Shown here: piece by piece, positions 5,343 to 12,309 of the stretch
Layout: every line of letters begins with the position of its first letter
Position numbering within the stretch: position 1 is the stretch's first letter
NCBI GenBank assembly: GCA_037444725.1
Contig: JBBILW010000021.1
Location: 1 to 12,309 of the forward strand
Reading direction: 5' to 3'
DNA from: CAIKKG01 sp037444725
Lineage (GTDB): Bacteria; Patescibacteriota; Minisyncoccia; UBA6257; GWB1-50-10
DNA: 12,309 nt
Translations under genes and position numbers: made by a program
The notes under the pieces: model-generated
Told to the model about the DNA's origin: nothing
The model's database searches: none
Seen by the model: the letters and a program-made list of their open reading frames with translations, nothing else

Positions 5343-6455
5343 ATGGAAGTCGGACGCGCACGACTATTGTTCAGGTATTTTGGCGCAGTGACACTGCTTG
5401 GGCTTCTTGTGTTCCTCGCGTTTTCAACCGGCAGGGAGCAGGTGAAGCATTTATTCAGCGCATCGATTTTTGAAACATTGCCGAGGTCCACGGTCATGCC
5501 GATGCCAAGCGAGGTGCATGCGATTTATGTGACGGCAAATACGGCGGCAATTCCGAAGCGCATGAATGAACTCATATCATTTGCGCATGAGTCGGGTATG
5601 AACGCGATGGTCATTAATGTAAAAGATGGCGATGGTTTGTATCTTGGCGGAGAAATGGAAGCGCTCGCAAAACGCTTGCGCAGCGAGGGCATTTACCCCA
5701 TCGCGCGCATCGTGGTATTCCAGGACAACTATTTGGCGCACATGTGGCCTGAGGAGGCACTGAAAACAAAAGACGGGAAGTTATGGATTGGCGGCGGCGT
5801 GGCATGGATGGATCCTTCAAGCGTAGATGTGTGGAACTACACCGTCGAGGCGGCAATTGAGGCGCTTGATGAAGGATTCTCTGAAGTTAATTTCGATTAT
5901 GTGCGTTTCCCTGCGGACGGCGACCTTGAGCAAATTGTGTATCCCGAATACGACAAGAAGCTGACGCGCGCGGAAGTTATCAATGCATTTTCAAAATATG
6001 TTACCGAGAACGTGCGGAAGGCATATCCCGACGCGAAACTCTCCGTCGATATTTTTGCGCATAGTCTTCTCGACAATGGCGACGTGGGCATTGGCCAGCA
6101 CTTTGTAGACATCGCAAAGTACTTTGATGTGGTATGCCCCATGGTGTATCCGTCGCATTATGCTCCGGGCAATTTCGGTTTCCAAAACCCGGCGGATGCG
6201 CCGTATGAGGTGGTGAAGGGTACGCTCGATAAAGGTCTTCTCAAACTTTCCGTTGCAACAAGCACACGCGCGATTATCCGCCCGTGGCTGCAGGACTTTA
6301 ATATGGGCGCAATCTATAACCGCGATAAAGTTCAGGCACAAGTGAGCGCTGTGCGCGACTCGGGCCTCGATGCGGGCTGGATGATGTGGAATCCATCAAA
6401 CAGGTACGACAGGGTGAAATTCATTGCGGGTTCGGATATTCAGGTGAGGCGATAG
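5343..6455 (+). CDS. Membrane-anchored DUF4015 (putative glycoside hydrolase-like) protein
   Basis: 370-residue protein. An N-terminal anchor at about residues 10-31 (FRYFGAVTLLGLLVFLAF) is followed by a short linker and one large extracytoplasmic domain of the DUF4015 family, predicted to be a TIM-barrel related to glycoside hydrolases. Visible conserved segments are HAIYVTANTAA, AMVINVKDGDG, IYPIARIVVFQD, WMDPSSVDVWNY, EVNFDYVRFPADG, DVVCPMVYPSHY and GWMMWNPSNRYD. The acidic residues in KDGDG and NFDYVRFPADG are the likely active-site candidates; no substrate is established. An in-frame TTG lies six codons upstream; I chose the ATG at 5343. AGGG is only two bases before it, so a normal Shine-Dalgarno spacing is lacking. 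It is preceded by a terminator and followed by an independent promoter, so it seems to be its own unit. Confidence 0.87.
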   Translation: MEVGRARLLFRYFGAVTLLGLLVFLAFSTGREQVKHLFSASIFETLPRSTVMPMPSEVHAIYVTANTAAIPKRMNELISFAHESGMNAMVINVKDGDGLYLGGEMEALAKRLRSEGIYPIARIVVFQDNYLAHMWPEEALKTKDGKLWIGGGVAWMDPSSVDVWNYTVEAAIEALDEGFSEVNFDYVRFPADGDLEQIVYPEYDKKLTRAEVINAFSKYVTENVRKAYPDAKLSVDIFAHSLLDNGDVGIGQHFVDIAKYFDVVCPMVYPSHYAPGNFGFQNPADAPYEVVKGTLDKGLLKLSVATSTRAIIRPWLQDFNMGAIYNRDKVQAQVSAVRDSGLDAGWMMWNPSNRYDRVKFIAGSDIQVRR

Positions 6456-6473
6456 AAAAATAGCGATAGGGTA

Positions 6474-6502
6474 TTGACATTTCTCGTATTTCGGGTTATC
6501 TT
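6474..6502 (+). promoter_or_regulatory. Promoter of the GC-rich 111-aa protein gene
   Basis: Perfect TTGACA (6474-6479), a 17-base spacer and TATCTT (6497-6502, four of six). The predicted leader is about 30 bases and is almost entirely the conserved block at 6509-6539. Confidence 0.65.
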
Positions 6503-6508
6503 TTATTT

Positions 6509-6539
6509 CAGCACATTCACCCCCAACGAGGAGTAACAC
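6509..6539 (+). promoter_or_regulatory. Conserved leader block with strong Shine-Dalgarno
   Basis: CAGCACATTCAC at the 5' end and AGGAGTAACAC (6529-6539) at the 3' end. The block mirrors 320-291 on the other strand in order, spacing (one base longer) and the final 11 bases. The GTG start follows at once. Confidence 0.6.
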
Positions 6540-6875
6540 GTGAACATCGGAACGGAAGTGAAGGAGCAGAAGCACCCGCGCAACACGTGGCAGCACTACA
6601 TCGAGCCCGATGTCGACCGCTTCGCCGAGTCCAACGCGTTCATCGCCAACTTCCTCGGCAGGTCCGAGAACGCGATGATCCACAAGGGACACCTCCGCGT
6701 CTGGATGTGCACGGAGGACGAGGCCGCCAAGCTGGAGCGCTCCGCGCGCCGCGAGGGCTTCATGCTCCGGCGCTACAAGAGCTACAACAAGGGGGAGCTG
6801 AGGCGCATCCACCAGCCCGAGAAGTACACCGGCAAGTTCCGCACGGAGAACAAGAGGGGGGGCCACAGGCGCTAG
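6540..6875 (+). CDS. Small basic protein of unknown function, GC-rich
   Basis: 111-residue strongly basic protein starting at GTG, eight bases after AGGAG. It is not recognised. It begins with a polar part, then has a possibly folded centre (NAFIANFLGRSENAMIHKG, about 32-50; LRVWMCTEDEAAKLERSARREGF, about 52-74) and an Arg/Lys/His-rich tail (LRRYKSY, then RTENKRGGHRR), suggesting nucleic acid or ribosome contact. It has a single Cys, and no signal peptide or membrane segment. Codons end almost only in C or G, unlike the neighbours. It has its own TTGACA promoter and a strong terminator, so it is expressed alone, probably at high level. It sits just upstream of dnaG-rpoD, where many bacteria carry rpsU, but the sequence is not clearly bS21 and is too long. 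Confidence 0.78.
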   Translation: MNIGTEVKEQKHPRNTWQHYIEPDVDRFAESNAFIANFLGRSENAMIHKGHLRVWMCTEDEAAKLERSARREGFMLRRYKSYNKGELRRIHQPEKYTGKFRTENKRGGHRR

Positions 6876-6890
6876 CTGGCGCCGCATCAC

Positions 6891-6922
6891 CCGCTCATCA
6901 GAAGTTTGATGAGCGGTTTTTT
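6891..6922 (+). terminator. Rho-independent terminator
   Basis: CCGCTCATCA (6891-6900) pairs perfectly with TGATGAGCGG (6907-6916) around a six-base loop, followed by TTTTTT. It ends the 111-aa protein transcript and separates it from dnaG. Confidence 0.95.
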
Positions 6923-6930
6923 ATACTCGA

Positions 6931-6959
6931 TTGCCTGCGCCGCCTCGGCCAGGTAGACT
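6931..6959 (+). promoter_or_regulatory. dnaG-rpoD promoter, apparently leaderless
   Basis: TTGCCT (6931-6936), a 17-base spacer and TAGACT (6954-6959), each four of six. The ATG of dnaG begins nine bases after the -10, so transcription should start at or within two bases of the start codon. There is no Shine-Dalgarno. Confidence 0.5.
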
Positions 6960-6967
6960 AGAGCCAT

Positions 6968-8668
6968 ATGGCGAAGGAAGTCGACATTATCAAAGATAAG
7001 CTGCCCGTGCTTGATGTCGTGCGTGCCTACGTCACCCTTTCTCCCGCGGGAAGGAATTTTAAGGGACTGTGTCCTTTTCACCCCGAGAAGACTCCCTCAT
7101 TTATCGTTTCGCCCGATAGGCGGAGCTGGCACTGCTTCGGTTGTGCGGAAGGAGGAGATATTTTCACGTTCGTAATGAAGTACGAGAATATGGAGTTCCC
7201 CGAAGCGCTCCGTTTTCTCGCCGACAAGGCCGGCGTGCCTATTCGTTCGCTCGACCCTGCGCATCAACGCGAGTTCGGCATACTTTTGGATATCAACGAG
7301 GACGCGAAGAATTTTTATGCGGACGCGTTGCAAAAAAATGCGGCAGCACTCGAATACGTGCATTCGCGTGGACTTACCGATGAAACTATCAAGGAATTCG
7401 AAATAGGATTTTCTCCCGGCGGTGAGTCGCTTACGCTCTACCTCATCAAAAAAGGATACGACGTGAACGATGCGGTGCGCGCTGGGCTTATTTACAAAAC
7501 GGCGAGAAATTTGTATCGCGATCGTTTCGAGGGGCGTATTATGTTCCCGATATGCAACTCGACGGGCAAAGTGGTTGCGTTTACCGGACGCGTGTTTGGC
7601 GCGCAGAGCGCAGATGCTGACGTGCCGAAATATGTGAACAGTCCTGAGACGCCCGTGTTCAATAAATCACGCGTGCTCTATGGTTTGCACAAATCGAAGA
7701 TGGAAATCGCTCACGCAAAGACGGTGGTAGTTGTCGAGGGGCAGATGGATTTTCTTATGGCGTGGCAGTGCGGCGTACGCAATGCGGTTGCGGTCTCCGG
7801 TACCGGATTTACCGAGAATCATTTGGAGAAATTAAGGCGGCTTGCCGACACGGTAGTCGCGAGCTTCGATAACGACGAGGCGGGCAGGAAAGCGATGGAG
7901 CGCATGCTCGACATGTTGAATCGATATGACTTCCATGTGAAGGTCATTTCATTCGGTACCTATAAAGACCCCGCGGAGGCGCTCCAGCATGACCCCACGG
8001 CGCTTGCAAAAGCAATCGAAGAAGCGAAGCCTGCGTTTACATTTTTGTTCGAACGGTATTTCGGCAACGAGAAGGTACGCGGGGATATGGCAATGAAGAA
8101 GCGCGTTATTGTGCACTTGCTCACGCTCGTGAGCCATTTGAAGAGTCCCGTCGAGCGCGACGAATGGGTGCGGGCTTTGAGTATTGCCTCAGGCGTAAAC
8201 GAAAGCACGCTGCAGGAGCAGATGGCGGAACTTGCCGTGCCTGCCGAAAAACAGGAAAAGGCGCCTACGCCGCAAGACTCGTTCGACGAGAGCCGTGTGA
8301 GTAGAATTTCGCGCCAGCTCGTTCAAATCGCCTTTACAAGTGACGAGCTTAAGGGTATAATTTTGCAAAATAAAGAATACATGCCACGAGGGTTTGTCGA
8401 TATTATCGAACACCCCGAGGCGGAATCCGCAGGATTATCCCAAATGCAATCTTCATATACATTTGGATCCGCGGATGCGGCGGAGATTCGGAAGGAATGT
8501 TCCGAGCTCATAAAACAATTACAGCTTGAATTTTTCAAGCGTGCGCAAGAAGGCGCGAAAGATGAGGTGCGTGCGGCGGAGCAGGAAGGAGACGACGAGA
8601 AGTTTTCCTTGGCGATGGGAAAGTTTCAGGAGTTTTCAAAAAAGATAAACGAATTGAAAAAACAATAA
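6968..8668 (+). CDS. dnaG: DNA primase
   Basis: 566-residue DnaG, close to the usual length; it makes RNA primers at the replication fork with the replicative helicase. Domains in order: the zinc-binding CHC2 domain with Cys35, His38, Cys56 and Cys59 (CPFH and CFGC); the RNA-polymerase-like core with the DRFEGRIMFPI strand (about 185-195); the Toprim active site with VVVVEGQMD (Glu257) and the ASFDNDEAG motif (Asp311, Asp313); a KDPAEAL segment (about 333-339); and a helical C-terminal region (about 360-566) that would meet DnaB. All metal-binding residues are present. The stop TAA overlaps the ATG of rpoD (TAATG), so the two are translationally coupled in the classical primase-sigma operon. 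Confidence 0.98.
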   Translation: MAKEVDIIKDKLPVLDVVRAYVTLSPAGRNFKGLCPFHPEKTPSFIVSPDRRSWHCFGCAEGGDIFTFVMKYENMEFPEALRFLADKAGVPIRSLDPAHQREFGILLDINEDAKNFYADALQKNAAALEYVHSRGLTDETIKEFEIGFSPGGESLTLYLIKKGYDVNDAVRAGLIYKTARNLYRDRFEGRIMFPICNSTGKVVAFTGRVFGAQSADADVPKYVNSPETPVFNKSRVLYGLHKSKMEIAHAKTVVVVEGQMDFLMAWQCGVRNAVAVSGTGFTENHLEKLRRLADTVVASFDNDEAGRKAMERMLDMLNRYDFHVKVISFGTYKDPAEALQHDPTALAKAIEEAKPAFTFLFERYFGNEKVRGDMAMKKRVIVHLLTLVSHLKSPVERDEWVRALSIASGVNESTLQEQMAELAVPAEKQEKAPTPQDSFDESRVSRISRQLVQIAFTSDELKGIILQNKEYMPRGFVDIIEHPEAESAGLSQMQSSYTFGSADAAEIRKECSELIKQLQLEFFKRAQEGAKDEVRAAEQEGDDEKFSLAMGKFQEFSKKINELKKQ

Positions 8669-9858
8669 TGAAGAAAAAAACCACCGCGAAGAAGGGGGTG
8701 AAGGGAAAGGCAAAGGGAAAGAAAGCTGCGGTATCGGGAAGGCCGCCGAAAAAGCCGGCGCGTGTCGCGCATGTTCCGGAAGAATACGTTGCGCGTCTTG
8801 AAGAGCTCGTGAAACGCGGCCGTTCACGCGGCTTCGTAAATGACGCGGAAATATTAAACTATTTCCCCGATATCGAAAAAAACCTCTCATTCCTTGAGGA
8901 GGTGTATTTGCGCCTTGAACAGGAGGGTATTAAAGTGCGCGAAACAACCACGCTTATTAAAAATGTAGAATCGGAGCGCGAGGAGGTTTCCGCAAAAGAA
9001 TTACAGGATGCAACGCGCATCGAGCACGATTTGCCGGACGCGGTGCAGATGTATCTCAAAGAAATCGGCAGGACGCCGCTTTTGAACTCAAAAGAGGAAA
9101 AAGAACTTGCAAAGCGCATTGAAGCGGGCGACGAGCTTGCACGCCAGAAGCTCATTCAGGCGAACTTGCGTCTTGTGGTGTCTATCGCGAAGCGCTATGT
9201 GAACCGCAGTCCGCACCTTTCCATTCTCGATTTGATTCAGGAAGGGAATATCGGTCTTTCACGCGCTGTCGATAAATTCGACTATCGCCGCGGCTTTAAA
9301 TTTTCGACGTACGCGACGTGGTGGATTCGCCAAGCAGTAACCCGCGCGCTTGCGGACTACTCGCGTACTATCCGTATTCCGGTCCACATGGTGGAAACGA
9401 TTACGAAGTATACGCAGACGAAGCGCCGCCTTATGCAGGAACTTGGACGCGAGCCGCTGCCGGAGGAAATCGCGACCGAAATGAACCTCGACGTTGAGAA
9501 AGTGCATTACATCCAGAAGATTTCGCAGGAAGTTATTTCGCTTGAAACGCCTATCGGCGACGATGACGAGGATTCGACGCTTTCTGATTTCATTAAAGAT
9601 GAGACGAGCATGAGTCCGGACCAGCTCGCGAATGCGGCATTGCTTCGCGACCAGATTCGGGAGGTGCTTATCGATCTTACGGACCGCGAGCGCAAGATTC
9701 TCTCAATGCGCTTCGGACTTGAGGATAATATTCCTCATACGCTTGAAGAGGTGGGTAAGGTGTTCGGCGTCACGCGCGAACGCATCCGCCAAATCGAAGC
9801 GAAAGCGCTTGATAAGATACGCAATCACAAAGACATTAAGAAGCTTGAGGGGTACTAA
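8668..9858 (+). CDS. rpoD: RNA polymerase primary sigma factor (sigma-70/RpoD)
   Basis: 396-residue housekeeping sigma factor. Residues 1-35 are a Lys/Ala/Gly-rich tail of low complexity. They are followed by a region 1.1-like helical part (about 38-90, FVNDAEILNYFPD), region 1.2 (DAVQMYLKEIGRTPLL, about 125-140), region 2 (NLRLVVSIAKRYVNR; the -10 recognition helix around RGFKFSTYATWWIRQAV, about 209-225), region 3 (PLPEEIATEMNLDVEKV) and region 4 (LTDRERKILSMRFGL, then the -35 recognition helix-turn-helix HTLEEVGKVFGVTRERIRQI, about 357-376). The large non-conserved insert of E. coli RpoD is absent, giving a compact form. The start ATG shares its A with the dnaG stop. A terminator follows. 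Confidence 0.97.
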   Translation: MKKKTTAKKGVKGKAKGKKAAVSGRPPKKPARVAHVPEEYVARLEELVKRGRSRGFVNDAEILNYFPDIEKNLSFLEEVYLRLEQEGIKVRETTTLIKNVESEREEVSAKELQDATRIEHDLPDAVQMYLKEIGRTPLLNSKEEKELAKRIEAGDELARQKLIQANLRLVVSIAKRYVNRSPHLSILDLIQEGNIGLSRAVDKFDYRRGFKFSTYATWWIRQAVTRALADYSRTIRIPVHMVETITKYTQTKRRLMQELGREPLPEEIATEMNLDVEKVHYIQKISQEVISLETPIGDDDEDSTLSDFIKDETSMSPDQLANAALLRDQIREVLIDLTDRERKILSMRFGLEDNIPHTLEEVGKVFGVTRERIRQIEAKALDKIRNHKDIKKLEGY

Positions 9859-9868
9859 ACCCTCATCC

Positions 9869-9897
9869 AAAACCCCCGCATAACCTGCGGGGGTTTT
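9869..9897 (+). terminator. Rho-independent terminator of dnaG-rpoD
   Basis: AAAACCCCCGCA (9869-9880) pairs perfectly with TGCGGGGGTTTT (9886-9897) around loop TAACC. It starts 11 bases after the rpoD stop. The symmetric A/T ends could let it work on both strands. Confidence 0.93.
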
Positions 9898-9898
9898 C

Positions 9899-9927
9899 TG
9901 GAAAAATACGGTATTGTGCGGTACAAT
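9899..9927 (+). promoter_or_regulatory. alaS promoter, apparently leaderless
   Basis: TACAAT (9922-9927, five of six) with TGGAAA (9899-9904, four of six) 17 bases upstream. The ATG lies nine bases after the -10 and no Shine-Dalgarno is seen. The -35 follows directly on the rpoD terminator. Confidence 0.5.
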
Positions 9928-9936
9928 GCGGTTACT

Positions 9937-11709
9937 ATGGTTCGCGTCACGACGAGCGAAATGAGGGAGAAATTTCTTGCCTTTTTCAAAACAAAAGGGC
10001 ATACCATCATTCCTTCTGCTTCTCTTATTCCCGAGAACGACCCGACTGTGCTTTTTACGACCGCGGGCATGCATCCGCTTGTTCCTTACTTACTCGGCGA
10101 GACGCACCCCGGGGGAAAGCGCTTGGCGGACGTGCAGAAGTGCATTAGAACGGGCGATATCGACGAGGTAGGCGATGCAACACATCTCACTTTTTTTGAG
10201 ATGCTCGGCAACTGGTCGCTCGGTGACTATTTCAAAAAAGAAGCAATCGAATGGAGTTACGAGTTTTTGACTTCGCCGCAGTGGCTTGGGCTCGATAAGA
10301 ATCGCCTCGCGGTCTCGGTGTTTGAGGGCGATAAAGATGCGCCGCTTGATACGGAAGCGTTCGAAATCTGGAAAAAACTCGGCATTCCCGAGGCACGCAT
10401 TGCGAAATTGCCTAAAAAGAATAACTGGTGGGGACCGGCGGGCGAGACGGGGCCGTGCGGACCGGACACGGAAATTTTCTATTGGACGGGAGACCTTTCC
10501 AAAACTCCCGCATCGTTCAACGATGACCATCCGCTCTGGGTGGAAATCTGGAATAACGTTTTCATGCAGTACTTCAAGGACAAGGAAGGCAAGTTCACGC
10601 CCTTGAAGCAACAGAACGTGGACACGGGAATGGGGCTCGAGCGCGTGACGGCGATTTTGAATAACACGCAGGTGTACTCGATTGATGTGTTCCAGCCCAT
10701 CATGAAGCTCATCGAGTCACTTTCCGGCAAAACATACGGCACAGACGATATGACGACGCGCGCTATGCGCATCATCGCGGACCATATCCGCGCAGCGACG
10801 TTCATCATTGGCGATCCTCGCGGCATTGCCCCGTCAAACGTCGGCCAGGGTTATGTGCTTCGCAGACTTGTCCGCCGCGCTATTCGCTACGGAAAAGCGC
10901 TCGGCATAACAAAGCCGTTTGCGGCTGATGTTGCCGAAAAAGTTATTGAGCAGTTCAGCAATGCTTACCCGGAACTATTGAAGAACAAGGAAACAATTGT
11001 GCGTGAGCTTTCTGCGGAAGAGAAGAAATTCGGCGCTGCGCTTGAAAAAGGTTTGCGTGAATTTTCCAAATTGAAACAGGTAGACGGCAAGGTTGCCTTC
11101 GATCTCTATCAGTCATTCGGATTTCCCATTGAGCTTACCGAAGAACTTGCGCGCGAACACGGATTCGATATCGACGTGAAACAATTCGCCGAGGAGTTCA
11201 AAAAGCATCAGGAGCTCTCACGCACCGCGTCTGCCGGCGTGTTCAAGGGCGGCATGGCAGACAATTCTGAAACGGTAACGAAGTATCACACGGCGACGCA
11301 TCTTTTGCATGAGGCGCTCCGCGAGGTGCTGGGGACTCACGTAGAACAAAAGGGAAGCAATATCACTGCAGAGCGATTGCGCTTCGATTTTTCGCATCCT
11401 ACGAAAATGACGCCCGATGAAATCAAGCGTACTGAAGAGATCGTAAACAATGTAATCAAGAAGGATTTGCCGGTGCATTTTGAGATGCTTACCGTTGAGG
11501 AGGCAAAGGCGCGCGGCGCAATCGGGCTCTTCGAGGATAAGTACGCGAAGCTTGGCAACAAAGTGAAGGTGTATTTTATCGGTGATTATTCGAAAGAAAT
11601 CTGCGGCGGTCCGCACGTGGAACACACGGGAACTATCGGAAACTTTAAAATTCAAAAAGAAGAGGCGGTTTCCGCGGGCGTGCGCCGCATTCGCGCAGTA
11701 ATTTCGTAA
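9937..11709 (+). CDS. alaS: Alanyl-tRNA synthetase, short form without C-Ala domain
   Basis: 590 residues against about 875 in E. coli. It charges tRNA-Ala with alanine. The class II catalytic domain is clear: TTAGMHPLVPYLLG (about 41-54), the motif-2 region CIRTGDIDEVGDATHLTFFEMLGNWSLGDYF (69-99), WWGPAGETGPCGPDTE (154-169) and motif 3 GMGLERV (221-227). The tRNA-recognition helices follow. The editing domain keeps all four zinc ligands: HTATH (His451, His455) and CGGPH (Cys556, His560). The protein ends about 30 residues later, so the coiled-coil oligomerisation region and C-Ala domain are missing; the in-frame stop TAA is clean and no continuation follows. I chose the ATG at 9937 over the upstream in-frame GTG at 9916 because the family begins here. 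Confidence 0.96.
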   Translation: MVRVTTSEMREKFLAFFKTKGHTIIPSASLIPENDPTVLFTTAGMHPLVPYLLGETHPGGKRLADVQKCIRTGDIDEVGDATHLTFFEMLGNWSLGDYFKKEAIEWSYEFLTSPQWLGLDKNRLAVSVFEGDKDAPLDTEAFEIWKKLGIPEARIAKLPKKNNWWGPAGETGPCGPDTEIFYWTGDLSKTPASFNDDHPLWVEIWNNVFMQYFKDKEGKFTPLKQQNVDTGMGLERVTAILNNTQVYSIDVFQPIMKLIESLSGKTYGTDDMTTRAMRIIADHIRAATFIIGDPRGIAPSNVGQGYVLRRLVRRAIRYGKALGITKPFAADVAEKVIEQFSNAYPELLKNKETIVRELSAEEKKFGAALEKGLREFSKLKQVDGKVAFDLYQSFGFPIELTEELAREHGFDIDVKQFAEEFKKHQELSRTASAGVFKGGMADNSETVTKYHTATHLLHEALREVLGTHVEQKGSNITAERLRFDFSHPTKMTPDEIKRTEEIVNNVIKKDLPVHFEMLTVEEAKARGAIGLFEDKYAKLGNKVKVYFIGDYSKEICGGPHVEHTGTIGNFKIQKEEAVSAGVRRIRAVIS

Positions 11710-11728
11710 GTTTTTTTCTCAAGTAAGG

Positions 11729-11734
11729 TATAAT
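11729..11734 (+). promoter_or_regulatory. Perfect -10 box of the ATPase gene, apparently leaderless
   Basis: TATAAT lies seven bases before the ATG at 11742, so the transcript should start at the start codon. No convincing -35 is seen at 17 bases; a T-run (11711-11717) precedes it. No Shine-Dalgarno. Confidence 0.5.
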
Positions 11735-11741
11735 GAAATAA

Positions 11742-12309
11742 ATGGCTGACGAACGGCGAGACATCGTATATTTCGGCCGTACCAATTTCCGGAACAAGGA
11801 CCGGCTTTTTGGCATAAGACGGCGCGACAGGCGGCAGCACATGTATGTGATAGGACAAACCGGCACCGGTAAGTCCAACATGATTCACAACATGATTATC
11901 CAGGACATCGCGAACGGCGAGGGTGTTTGCCTTGTCGATCCGCACGGAGAAAACGTGGAAGGAATTTTGGAAAAGATTCCTGAAGATCGCATGGATGATG
12001 TGGTGTATTTCAATCCTGCGGACACCGAGTTCAATATCGGTTTTAACGTGCTCGAATTACCCGATCCGAAATACAAACATCTCGTGGCGTCCGGTCTCAT
12101 GGGTATCTTCACGAAAATCTGGTCCGGCGTCTGGTCGGCGCGTATGGAGTACATCATGAACAATGCCATTCTGGCGCTGCTTGAAACCCCTGGCACAACA
12201 CTCCTCGGTATCACCCGGCTTTTGGTAGATAAAGAATATCGCAGGGAAATCGTGGGAAATGTGAAGGACCCCGTTGTGCGGGCATTTTGGATAAATGAGT
12301 ACGAGGAAT
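11742..12309 (+). CDS. DUF87/HerA-TraG-like (type IV secretion-type) ATPase, N-terminal part
   Basis: The frame is open from ATG 11742 to the window edge: 189 residues of a longer protein. Walker A is GQTGTGKS (residues 38-45). VCLVDPHGE (62-70) is a segment typical of the TraD/TraG/VirD4-like and DUF87 HerA-related family of DNA- or protein-pumping ATPases. No membrane segment precedes the Walker A, unlike coupling proteins with N-terminal anchors, so this is a soluble form or is recruited by a partner. Such ATPases are frequent in CPR genomes, often near type IV pilus or secretion genes; the partners would lie beyond the window. The exact role (DNA transfer, segregation or secretion) cannot be told from this part. 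Confidence 0.88.
   Translation, partial: MADERRDIVYFGRTNFRNKDRLFGIRRRDRRQHMYVIGQTGTGKSNMIHNMIIQDIANGEGVCLVDPHGENVEGILEKIPEDRMDDVVYFNPADTEFNIGFNVLELPDPKYKHLVASGLMGIFTKIWSGVWSARMEYIMNNAILALLETPGTTLLGITRLLVDKEYRREIVGNVKDPVVRAFWINEYEE

Noticed and set aside
6396..6890. 164-codon minus-strand frame
   Set aside because: It is antisense to the GC-rich 111-aa gene; high GC at third positions creates long antisense frames.
9916..9936. GTG start seven codons upstream for alaS
   Set aside because: It would place the -10 box TACAAT inside the coding region, and the family begins at the later ATG.
1..12309. CRISPR array
   Set aside because: No regularly spaced direct repeats with unique spacers were seen; the repeats at 1-180 are coding QG/NA repeats and those near 1822-2228 are tRNA-end copies.

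Overview
The window looks like a chromosomal segment from a Patescibacteria/CPR bacterium, most likely in the Parcubacteria. The signs are a dnaG-rpoD pair joined by a TAATG overlap, an alanyl-tRNA synthetase of only about 590 residues with no C-terminal C-Ala domain, a DUF4015 protein with one N-terminal membrane anchor, and a HerA/TraG-like (DUF87-type) ATPase. TGA is used as a stop (end of the TfoX gene), which argues against the recoded Gracilibacteria/SR1 lineages. The lineage is inferred from gene content; no database search was possible.

Left part, 1-1694, minus strand: the 5' part of a GC-rich gene for a secreted low-complexity protein (1-288), with its own consensus-like promoter. 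Before it come a five-helix membrane protein (530-1018) and an M23-type peptidase (1023-1694), apparently one transcription unit. These two genes are visibly more AT-rich than everything else here and look transferred.

Middle, 1695-2317: a tRNA-Ser(GGA) gene with encoded CCA and its own promoter. It lies among several imperfect copies of its own T-arm/acceptor 3' end, in both orientations. A roughly 140-nt element at 2081-2219 has terminal inverted repeats and four internal hairpins.

2318-4300, plus strand: four small accessory genes (RibD_C/DHFR-like, DUF1761, TfoX N-terminal domain, DUF1697). The first two have nearly the same extended -10 and leader. The last two overlap by ATGA. Together with the tRNA-side repeats this looks like a gene-acquisition site.

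4381-6455: an uncharacterised 295-aa protein closed by a strong terminator, then the anchored DUF4015 protein. 6540-6875 is a GC-rich 111-aa basic protein of unknown function with its own promoter and terminator. Its leader closely resembles that of the gene at 1-288.

6968-12309 is core information processing: dnaG and rpoD in one operon with a terminator, then alaS, then the start of the DUF87-type ATPase. dnaG, alaS and the ATPase gene have a -10 box only 7-9 nt before the ATG and no Shine-Dalgarno, which suggests leaderless transcripts. The two GC-rich genes instead have TTGACA promoters and a strong AGGAG site, so two expression styles appear side by side.
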